A DNA stretch of 64,000 bases from Porcincola sp945869225. GTDB lineage: Bacteria > Bacillota > Clostridia > Lachnospirales > Lachnospiraceae. The position numbers were made by a program, and so were the translations under genes. The stretch lies in NCBI RefSeq assembly GCF_052118625.1, contig NZ_JBQKGW010000002.1:62001-126000 (forward strand), given 5' to 3'. The notes below the pieces were generated by a model. It was not told the DNA's origin. It saw nothing but the letters and a program-made list of their open reading frames with translations, and made no database searches. Positions 41,634 to 48,999 of the stretch are shown in pieces. How positions within the stretch are numbered: position 1 is the first letter of the stretch; the number at the start of each line of letters is the position of its first letter.

Positions 41634-43523
41634 TCAGTCATCACTCAGGGAATAATCCCAGCGTTTCAGCGACAGATTCGGATTATAGTAGGGATCTCCC
41701 TTTTCGTAATAATCCGGCCATGCCGCTTTCATGAAGGCAGCTTCTTTCCTGAAGCGCTCTGCCTTCTCCTTCGTATACTCGTCGCCTCTTGAGACCGATT
41801 CATGATGAATGGCCTGCGCAAACGGATCATAGACGACAAGACAGCCCTTCTCCCGAAGCTTCAGACAGAGATCCACATCGTTGAAGGCTACCGCCAGTTC
41901 CTTTCTGAAGCCGCCCACCTGTTCAAAAGCGTCCCGACGGACCATCATCAGGGCGCCGGTCACAGCTGACAGGTCCTGCATGAGCGATGCCTTGTGCAGA
42001 TAGCCGCCAAACGCGCCGTTCATCCCTGTAAACAGGCTCCCGGCGACCTGACCGATTCCAACCACAATCCCGGCTGACTGGATCTTCCCATCCGGATAAA
42101 AGAGCTTCGGACCTGCGCCCCCGACTCCCGGACGCTCACATACCGAAAGAAGCTCCGTCAGCCAGCCGTCCTTCACCTCCACATCGTTGTTCATGAAGAC
42201 CAGGTAGTCTCCGTGTGCCTGATCTGCCCCTTTGCTGCAAACAGCCGGGAAATTGAACGCTGCACCCTTCCACCTGACAACGCGCACATGGTCTTTCCCC
42301 TGAATGCTCTTATAGTAGGAGAGAATTTCACGGGAAGAAGAATTGTTCTCAACGACGATCACTTCATATCGGCGGTAGTCTGTGTGGGCATGGATCGCGT
42401 CAATGCACTTCTGAAGCGTCTCCCGCTGTTCATGGTTCGGGATGATGATGGAGACAAGCGGATGTTCCTCCTCCCGGTACCGGACCCGGTAGAACCCGAA
42501 ATCCGGGCTTACTTCCACGTCCCCTTTCTCGCCGCACCGTTCAAGGTGTGCGAGAAGCGCTCGTCTTCCGGCGTCATAGGCATAGGACTTGCTCTCCGGG
42601 TTGTCAGCTGTCGACTGTTCATGGACACGCCATGCATACAGAACACGCGGGATATGCACGATCCCCGGCTGAACTTCCCTCCCGTACCCGCATCCGCATT
42701 GTGCCCGAATCAGATCTGTGCACCTGAGAATGAAGTCGTAGTCCTGAGCCCCGTCATACATGCTGTCAAATCCGCCCGCTTCCCTGGCAATCGACGTCTT
42801 CACAATCAGGAAGTGGCAGATGTAGTTATTGGATCGAAGCAGGTCCAGATTGAAGTCAGGCTTGAAATGCGGCTGGAAATGCTCTTCCCCGCCCTTCCCG
42901 TCATCCCGGATCTTGTCCTCATCGGTGTAGAGCAGAAGCGGTTTCTTTCTTCCGGTCCCGCAGGCGGAAACGATTGCTTTCCAGGCATGATACAGCGCAT
43001 CGGGCTCGATTCTGTCATCATGATCCATAAAACAGACATACTCCCCCCTCGCAGAGAAAAGTCCGGCATTTGTGTTCTGCGCAATTCCCTGGTTTTCAGA
43101 GAGCGGAAGGACACGCACCCGTCTGTCCTTTTCCTCCAGCGCGCGCAGGGACGCTGAACAGCTCAGGTCATCCGGACTGGCATTCACCAGTATCAGCTCA
43201 AAATCAGGGAAGGACTGGCTGCACACAGACTGCGCCATCTCCTGAAGGTACCGCTCCGGTGTCCGGTAGACCGGCACAATCACCGAAAAAAAGGGCTCCT
43301 GCTCTTTCCTCCCGGAACTCAGATATGTCTCTGCTTCCCTTCTCTGCGCAGCGAGTTCCTCCCCGGATGCCCTTCGCTTTTCAAACCACGGGCCATACGG
43401 GACATGCTCCGGTGCCAGACGTTCCTGCACCCTGACAGCGAAGTCATGCAGTCCATAGTGGCGCAGATAGCGGAACGCTTTCCGGATGTAATAGGGTTTG
43501 AACTTCCGAAGCATCGAATCCAT
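41634..43523 (-). CDS. Two-domain family 2 glycosyltransferase
   Basis: 629 aa with two GT-A domains. The first (about 75-340) reads PFFSVIVPVYRTPERYLQEMAQSV, YVCFMDHDDRIEPDAL (metal motif DHD) and LLYTDEDKI. The second (about 350-610) reads PLVSIIIPNHEQRETLQKCIDAI, YLVFMNNDVEVKDGW (NND) and VAFNDVDLCLKLREKG. Both active sites look complete, so it may add two linkages. The N-terminus (FKPYYIRKAFRYLRHYGLHDF) is a short amphipathic region shared with its paralogues at 45571 and 47352. Confidence 0.9.
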   Translation of the reverse strand: MDSMLRKFKPYYIRKAFRYLRHYGLHDFAVRVQERLAPEHVPYGPWFEKRRASGEELAAQRREAETYLSSGRKEQEPFFSVIVPVYRTPERYLQEMAQSVCSQSFPDFELILVNASPDDLSCSASLRALEEKDRRVRVLPLSENQGIAQNTNAGLFSARGEYVCFMDHDDRIEPDALYHAWKAIVSACGTGRKKPLLLYTDEDKIRDDGKGGEEHFQPHFKPDFNLDLLRSNNYICHFLIVKTSIAREAGGFDSMYDGAQDYDFILRCTDLIRAQCGCGYGREVQPGIVHIPRVLYAWRVHEQSTADNPESKSYAYDAGRRALLAHLERCGEKGDVEVSPDFGFYRVRYREEEHPLVSIIIPNHEQRETLQKCIDAIHAHTDYRRYEVIVVENNSSSREILSYYKSIQGKDHVRVVRWKGAAFNFPAVCSKGADQAHGDYLVFMNNDVEVKDGWLTELLSVCERPGVGGAGPKLFYPDGKIQSAGIVVGIGQVAGSLFTGMNGAFGGYLHKASLMQDLSAVTGALMMVRRDAFEQVGGFRKELAVAFNDVDLCLKLREKGCLVVYDPFAQAIHHESVSRGDEYTKEKAERFRKEAAFMKAAWPDYYEKGDPYYNPNLSLKRWDYSLSDD

Positions 43524-43545
43524 GAAACCGTCTCCTGCTGAACGC

Positions 43546-44679
43546 TTAGTGAAAACCTGGATAGTTCAGCAGACAGTCTGCTGCATACTCCATGTCCTTC
43601 TCTTCCAGATTGTAGAACATCGGAAGGCGCATCAGCCGCTCGGACTCCTTCGTCGTATAGACATCCTCACCAGAGAACCGCCCGAACCGCTTTCCTGCCT
43701 CCGAAAGATGGAGCGGGATATAGTGGAATACACACAGAACACCCTTCTCCTTCATGTACCGGATCAGGTCCGTCCTGACATTCAGGTCCTTTACCTTGAT
43801 ATAGTACATATGTGCATTATGCTGCGCGTAGTCCGGAATATACGGCTGCTCGATATATCCTGCATCAGCAAGCGGTTTCAGCGTTTCATTGTAATAATTC
43901 CAGATAGCCGTCCGTTTTTCCTGGATCTGGTCAAATACCTGCAGCTGAGCCCAGAGATAAGCGACATTCAGCTCAGACGGCAGATACGAAGAGCCATAGT
44001 CCACCCATGTGTACTTGTCAATCTGCCCGCGGAAAAACTTGCTCCGGTTTGTTCCCTTCTCCCGGACAATCTCCGCACGTTCGCGGTCTTCCTCATTGTT
44101 GAATACAATCGCTCCGCCTTCTCCCATGGAATAATTCTTTGTCTCATGAAAGCTGTAGCAGCCATAGTCCCCGATCGTCCCGAGTGCCTTTCCTCTGTAG
44201 TAGGCGTTCACGCCCTGCGCGGCATCCTCGACCACCTTCAGGTTGTACTTCTTCGCGATCGCCATGATCTTGTCCATGTCACAGGCAACTCCCGCGTAGT
44301 GGACCGGAACAATCGCCCGTGTCCGGTCCGTAATGGCATCCTCAATCAGATCCGCGTTCATGTTCATGGTCTTCGGATCGATGTCGACATAGACAATCCT
44401 TGCCCCGCGCAGGACAAAAGCATCTGCGGTCGACACAAATGTGTAGGACGGCATGATGACCTCGTCGCCAGGTTCAAGACTGCACAGCCAGCTTCCCATC
44501 TCCAGAGCCGCTGTGCAGGATGTCGTCAGATAACAGTAACGGACATGAAACTTGTTCTCCAGCCAGGCAGAAGCCTGCTTTGTAAAGTTCCCGTCCCCGC
44601 AGAGCTTGCCGCTCTCCAGCGCCTCCTGAAAATACTTCTGCTCCGTCCCGACAATGGGCGGTCTGTTGAAATCAATCAT
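43546..44679 (-). CDS. DegT/DnrJ/EryC1/StrS aminotransferase (WecE-like)
   Basis: PLP-dependent sugar-nucleotide transaminase of 377 aa. Seen: TTSCTAALEMGSWLC, GDEVIMPSYTFVSTADAFVLRGA, VVEDAAQGVNAYY, and the PLP lysine Lys181 in YSFHETKNYSMGEGGA. The closest family I recognise is the TDP-4-amino-4,6-dideoxy-hexose transaminase (WecE/RffA), which makes TDP-Fuc4N. ATG 44679 has TGGAGG 6 nt upstream. It follows the small flippase-like pair, suggesting an aminosugar decoration. Confidence 0.9.
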   Translation of the reverse strand: MIDFNRPPIVGTEQKYFQEALESGKLCGDGNFTKQASAWLENKFHVRYCYLTTSCTAALEMGSWLCSLEPGDEVIMPSYTFVSTADAFVLRGARIVYVDIDPKTMNMNADLIEDAITDRTRAIVPVHYAGVACDMDKIMAIAKKYNLKVVEDAAQGVNAYYRGKALGTIGDYGCYSFHETKNYSMGEGGAIVFNNEEDRERAEIVREKGTNRSKFFRGQIDKYTWVDYGSSYLPSELNVAYLWAQLQVFDQIQEKRTAIWNYYNETLKPLADAGYIEQPYIPDYAQHNAHMYYIKVKDLNVRTDLIRYMKEKGVLCVFHYIPLHLSEAGKRFGRFSGEDVYTTKESERLMRLPMFYNLEEKDMEYAADCLLNYPGFH

Positions 44680-44680
44680 G

Positions 44681-45034
44681 TCAGCCTCCAAATGAAAAAA
44701 CTGCGATCCCCGCGATCATGATCAGCATGCCCAGGATTCTGCGCTTAGACAGTTTTTCGTGCAAAAGCAGCACCCCGATCACAGGTACAAAGATATAGCT
44801 GAGCGGCTCGACGATCGGCGAGTAGGTCAGCGGTACATATTTCAGCGCATAGTAGGTCAGAAAGACCGACACGAAAAAGATGCCGTATGCGCCGGCCACC
44901 ATCGGATTCAGGTATTCCTGAAGCCTGGTTTTGTGCGTCTTGTTTGCCTCAAGCTTGAGCATCACCTGGGCGATGGAAGAAATAAACACGGAGATGATCC
45001 AGATCAGGAGGTATTTCCACAGTCCCGTAAACAT
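44681..45034 (-). CDS. Small EamA/SMR-type membrane transporter, second subunit
   Basis: 117-aa protein with four membrane segments (LIWIISVFISSIAQVMLKLEANK, AGAYGIFFVSVFLTYYALKYV, PLTYSPIVEPLSYIFVPVIGVLLL, ILGMLIMIAGIAVFSF). Form and the LSKRR loop resemble ArnE/ArnF and EmrE-like proteins. Its ATG shares a base with the stop of the preceding gene (TGATG), so the two are made together and probably form a heterodimer. A flippase for an undecaprenyl-linked aminosugar is the best guess. Confidence 0.75.
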   Translation of the reverse strand: MFTGLWKYLLIWIISVFISSIAQVMLKLEANKTHKTRLQEYLNPMVAGAYGIFFVSVFLTYYALKYVPLTYSPIVEPLSYIFVPVIGVLLLHEKLSKRRILGMLIMIAGIAVFSFGG

Positions 45035-45456
45035 CACTGCTGCTCCTCCTTTCCGGCTTCGCCTCCGGCCACAGGGCTTCCGGTCTTCTGCTGCGGCTGA
45101 CCGCCGCTGACACCGACCATGATTCCGACCAGGATGATGACCGAACCCAGAACCATATTCCAGGTCACCCGTTCCTGAAAGATCAGGACCCCCCACACAA
45201 GTCCCCAGATAATGGTGATCGGCTTGTTGGTGAAGGCAAAGGTCAGCGACATGTGCTTAAGCACCTGCTGCCAGGCAACTGCAAATGTGAACAGTGCAAC
45301 GAACATCAGCCCGAAAAAAAGGATCCACATGGGCGACAGCGTTCTTTCACGGCCTGCCAGCTTGGAGAACACTCCCTGTATAGAATTCACAATCAGGCTC
45401 AGGTGGAGCGCAAGGAACCACAGAATGGGCACCTCAAGTCCTTTGTTTTTCTTCAT
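45034..45456 (-). CDS. Small EamA/SMR-type membrane transporter, first subunit
   Basis: 140-aa four-helix membrane protein: VPILWFLALHLSLIVNSIQGVFSKLA, SPMWILFFGLMFVALFTFAVAWQQV, LTFAFTNKPITIIWGLVWGVLIF and NMVLGSVIILVGIMVGV, then a hydrophilic tail. Compared with its partner it has a longer N-terminus and C-terminal tail. ATG 45456 is used, although its purine-rich ribosome site (AGGGGG) is a little distant. A promoter at 45552-45580 precedes it. Confidence 0.75.
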   Translation of the reverse strand: MKKNKGLEVPILWFLALHLSLIVNSIQGVFSKLAGRERTLSPMWILFFGLMFVALFTFAVAWQQVLKHMSLTFAFTNKPITIIWGLVWGVLIFQERVTWNMVLGSVIILVGIMVGVSGGQPQQKTGSPVAGGEAGKEEQQ

Positions 45457-45551
45457 GTTCCGAATGATCCCCCTTCTCCTCTGGTCTCTTCGTTTTTTTT
45501 GCCGGATTCCGTGCGTCAAAGCCGCCCTGCCCTCCGTGCGGCTGATTTTTC

Positions 45552-45580
45552 ATTATAGCATCCGGAGCCTTCAGCCGCAA
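45552..45580 (-). promoter_or_regulatory. Internal promoter in the polysaccharide locus
   Basis: TTGCGG (45580-45575), 17-nt spacer, perfect TATAAT with TG extension (TGC-TATAAT, 45557-45552). The -35 falls in the 3' end of the upstream glycosyltransferase gene. It would drive the flippase pair, the transaminase and the genes downstream. Confidence 0.6.
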
Positions 45581-47346
45581 ATCAGCCATTTCGGCACGCC
45601 GGTATTGATCTCGTAATGACACGTTCTCAGAGAAAGATTCGGATTGTAATGAGGGTCTCCTTCCTTCAGGATCTTCTCCCACTTTTTCCGGAAATGCCGC
45701 TTTTCTTTCTCAAAGCGTCTTGACTTCTCCCGGCTGTTCTCATATCCCCGGCTGGCTGACTCATGATGATACAGCTCCGCAGTCGGTTCATAGAGAACAT
45801 GATAGCCGGATTCACCGAGCCGGAGGCAGAAATCCACGTCATTCAGGGCCACCGGAAATTCCATCGAGAATCCCCCCGCACGCCAGAATGCCTCCCTTGA
45901 GACCATCATACAGGCCGCCGTCACAGCACTCATCCTGCTGACGGACGCGGCGCGGTTCATATAGCCCGGATCCTCATTCTTTCCTCCAACCATCATGCTG
46001 CCTGCAAAACCCATGATTCCGACGACAATCCCGGCAGACTGGACCGTTCCGTCCGGATACAGAAGCTTCGGGCCAACTGCGCCGACCTTCTCACGCATGC
46101 ACTGAGACAGCAGCCGCTCAATCCAGTCCGGTGTCCTGACCGTCACATCATTGTTCATCAGAACCACATAGTCGCCCGCGGCCTCCCGGACTCCTTCGTT
46201 GATGATCGCAGAAAAATGAAACCCTTTCTCCCGGTACCGGACAACCCGGACCGGCAGCTGCCTGTACAGCCCCTCCTTCAGTGTGTCATAGAACGAAAAG
46301 GTCTCAGGCTCACTTGAATTGTTCTCGACGATGATAATTTCCAGTCTCTCCCAGGTCGTCAGGCTGCAGATTGAATCCAGACAGCGTTTCAGCATCGAGG
46401 CATGATCCTTGTTTGGAATGACCAGGCTGACAAGCGGACTTTCCGGATGCAGGTACCGGATATGAAAACAGCCCGGTCCTCTTCCATGCTCCACGATGCC
46501 TTTTTCCCCTTTTCGGCTCAGGTCACGCTGAAGGACCTGCATGAGCGCCTCATCCCTGGCCTGATGCTCCTGCCGCCGCATCATCACTCCGTCCTGCTCC
46601 CGAACTTCCTTCCGCTGCTGACCGGCAGCGTGGCAGAGAATCTTCGGGACGTGTGCCACGTGCTCCTGCGCAAGATCCGTGCAGAGCAGCGTCATTTCAT
46701 AACAGGCGGCCGGATCGGCCAGTTCCTCCGCCGGCATTCCGGAAGTCCCCCGCAGTATATGCGCAGCCCTGCGAAGGATCCCCGCCTTCACACCAAAAAG
46801 AGAGCCGATATAAGGGACCGACCTCAGATAATCCGGATCAAAATCCGGTTTGAAGAGCGGATGGGACAGCGAAAGCTTCTCCCGTTCTCCGTCCTTCACC
46901 AGCCTGTACCGGTCCTCATCCGAGTACACACAGCTGCTGCCATCCCGGACTGCATGTGCGAGCTCAAACAGGGCATGGGGCGGAAGCAGGTCCCCGGCTC
47001 TCACAAAAACAATGAGATCCTCATCGCCCACCTGGGTTGTCAGGGCATCACACAGTTCCGCATTCAGATATGTCTGCCGGCGGAGCGTTTCTTCTGTTCT
47101 GCGGAAGGCTGCCCCCTTCACCGGTTCTCCCTCCGCCCGGAGGATCATCACCCAGATTTTCGGCATGCTCCCCATTCTCAGATTTTTCTGATACCCCATC
47201 TCCAGGGGCGAAGGTTCCTGCGCGCGCACCCACCTGTTATAGTCAAAATGGGCATCCGCCAGCTTCTCTGCCGCCCTGGCGGTGAATTCCCTGACCCCTC
47301 TGTTTTTCAGATAGACAAGTCCCTTTTGTATTTTCCCTGTCATCAC
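45571..47346 (-). CDS. Family 2 glycosyltransferase with degenerate first domain
   Basis: 591 aa, paralogue of the proteins at 41634 and 47352. The C-terminal domain is intact: PLVSLVIPNKDHASMLKRCLDSICSL, IIIVENNSSEPETF, YVVLMNNDVTVRTPDWIERLL and VALNDVDFCLRLGESGY. In the N-terminal half the start reads KIWVMILRAEGEP and no clear DxD is visible apart from CVYSDEDRY, so that domain seems to be structural or acceptor-binding. It ends with the shared YHHESASRGYENSREKSRRF segment. Gap to the neighbouring gene is 5 nt. Confidence 0.88.
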   Translation of the reverse strand: MMTGKIQKGLVYLKNRGVREFTARAAEKLADAHFDYNRWVRAQEPSPLEMGYQKNLRMGSMPKIWVMILRAEGEPVKGAAFRRTEETLRRQTYLNAELCDALTTQVGDEDLIVFVRAGDLLPPHALFELAHAVRDGSSCVYSDEDRYRLVKDGEREKLSLSHPLFKPDFDPDYLRSVPYIGSLFGVKAGILRRAAHILRGTSGMPAEELADPAACYEMTLLCTDLAQEHVAHVPKILCHAAGQQRKEVREQDGVMMRRQEHQARDEALMQVLQRDLSRKGEKGIVEHGRGPGCFHIRYLHPESPLVSLVIPNKDHASMLKRCLDSICSLTTWERLEIIIVENNSSEPETFSFYDTLKEGLYRQLPVRVVRYREKGFHFSAIINEGVREAAGDYVVLMNNDVTVRTPDWIERLLSQCMREKVGAVGPKLLYPDGTVQSAGIVVGIMGFAGSMMVGGKNEDPGYMNRAASVSRMSAVTAACMMVSREAFWRAGGFSMEFPVALNDVDFCLRLGESGYHVLYEPTAELYHHESASRGYENSREKSRRFEKEKRHFRKKWEKILKEGDPHYNPNLSLRTCHYEINTGVPKWLICG

Positions 47347-47351
47347 CCTGG

Positions 47352-48998
47352 TTACTCCATCCGCAGATACTTCAGGTAAGGCGCTCTGGCTTCACGGACC
47401 GGATCCTTGCAGGTATACGTCCGCCCTGTCAGCGTCAGATTCGGGTTGTAGAACGGATCACCGGCTTCAAGCTCCTTTTCCCACCGTCTGACAAAAATCC
47501 CGATTTCCCGGTGGAACCGTCTGACCTTCTCCTCGCTGTCCTCCGCGCCCCTGGACGCTGACTCATTGTGAATCAACTCGGCATTCGGACAGATGAGAAT
47601 CCGGTACCCTTCCTTCCGGAGTCTGAGGCACAGATCCACATCATTGAATGTCACCGCCAGCTCCTCATCAAAGCCGCCGGCCTGTTCATAAACCTCCCGC
47701 CGCATCAGCATGCAGGCACCGGTAACGGCCGACACATTGCGCGTATGCTCGAAGAGAAGCTCCGGATACTCCCCCGGCAGCTCTCCCAGCTCCTCTCCCT
47801 GATATGCATGCCCGGCGATTCCCCCGTACCCGAGGATGACGCCGGCATGCTGAACCGTATGGTCCGGATAGATCAGAAGAGCACCGACCGCACCGACATC
47901 CTGCCTTTCCGCATGAGAAGCCAGGTACCAGATGCTTGACGGCTTCAGAATCACGGTATCATTGTTCAGAAACAGCAGAAACCGTCCATGAGCCTTTGAT
48001 GCCCCGAAATTGTTGATTCTGGAATAATTGAAACTCCCTGTATAGGTATACACATGAATCCGCTCATCCCGCTTCTGAATCTCCTCATAGTACCGGAAAA
48101 TCTCCGGAGAGGAGCTGTTGTTCTCAACGATGATGATCTCCAGATTGTGGTAGGCGTTGACTTCCAGGAGAGAATCGATACAGCGCTTCAGGTCCCTGAC
48201 ATGATCCTTGTTGGGGATGATCACGGAGACAAGCTCCAGATCCTTCTTCAGCAATGGGATATGTCTGTCCACACTGACCTTCCGCGCATCTTCCAGAACC
48301 TCATGATAGAGGATCCTCGGAATATGACGGACAGACCCGCTTCTTTCCTGCCCGGGTCTGACATGCTCCCCCTTGCACAGACGCTTCAGAAACGCATGGG
48401 CGCCGTCGCTGTCCAGGCTGACCTTTCCGCCCGAATCCCGCTCCATTTCCTCGTACACCTTTCGGAACAAGGCCGTCCTGACAAGAAAGACATTGCCCAT
48501 ATAGTTAACCTTTCTCAGCAGGATCGGGTCATATTCCGGACGGAATGCCGGGTTTGTCTTTCTGCCCTCCGCATCGATGCAGTCCGAGTCAAAGTACACG
48601 AGGTCCACACACCCGCTGTTGTCCTCATTCAGAAGCCTCACGCACGAGGACAGCATATCCGGGGTCAGGGTACAGCCCGGACCTGCGAACAAGGTATACT
48701 CCGCCTCGGGGCAGTCCTTCAGCGGCCGGACATTCCGGTAGGTCTGCAGAGACAGAGACTGAACAAAGGCTGCCCGGTCTCTCCCCTCTGCATGGGCATA
48801 CACACCGATTGTCGGCTGGAAATGAAAGACCTCCTTCGAAATCTTCGCATATCCGCGGGAGGAAATCCGGGTGTGCTCCAGCCACCGCTCGTAGGGGACC
48901 TCCTCATGTTCCGGTGCGAAGAAGCGGTCTCTGATGCTTACCGCTGCCTGCTGCAGACTGAAAAGATTCAGATAATTTTTCAGCTTACCCAGATTCAT
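47352..48998 (-). CDS. Family 2 glycosyltransferase with degenerate first domain
   Basis: 548 aa. The C-terminal GT2 domain is complete: LVSVIIPNKDHVRDLKRCIDSLL, IIIVENNSSSPEIF, FLLFLNNDTVILKPSS and VTFNDVDLCLRLRKEGY. The N-terminal half (PTIGVYAHAEGRDRAAFVQSLSLQT, VDLVYFDSDCIDAEG) is a more eroded copy of the first GT2 domain of the 41634 paralogue. It is followed by a stop two bases upstream-adjacent to the next gene cluster member (49000), showing tight packing. Confidence 0.88.
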   Translation of the reverse strand: MNLGKLKNYLNLFSLQQAAVSIRDRFFAPEHEEVPYERWLEHTRISSRGYAKISKEVFHFQPTIGVYAHAEGRDRAAFVQSLSLQTYRNVRPLKDCPEAEYTLFAGPGCTLTPDMLSSCVRLLNEDNSGCVDLVYFDSDCIDAEGRKTNPAFRPEYDPILLRKVNYMGNVFLVRTALFRKVYEEMERDSGGKVSLDSDGAHAFLKRLCKGEHVRPGQERSGSVRHIPRILYHEVLEDARKVSVDRHIPLLKKDLELVSVIIPNKDHVRDLKRCIDSLLEVNAYHNLEIIIVENNSSSPEIFRYYEEIQKRDERIHVYTYTGSFNYSRINNFGASKAHGRFLLFLNNDTVILKPSSIWYLASHAERQDVGAVGALLIYPDHTVQHAGVILGYGGIAGHAYQGEELGELPGEYPELLFEHTRNVSAVTGACMLMRREVYEQAGGFDEELAVTFNDVDLCLRLRKEGYRILICPNAELIHNESASRGAEDSEEKVRRFHREIGIFVRRWEKELEAGDPFYNPNLTLTGRTYTCKDPVREARAPYLKYLRME

Positions 48999-48999
48999 T

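Noticed and set aside
45439..45555. 39-codon frame (MKNQPHGG...) beginning within the TATAATG of the internal promoter
   Set aside because: Its start would lie in the -10 itself and it overlaps the flippase gene out of frame; Lys/Glu-rich low complexity, no ribosome site.
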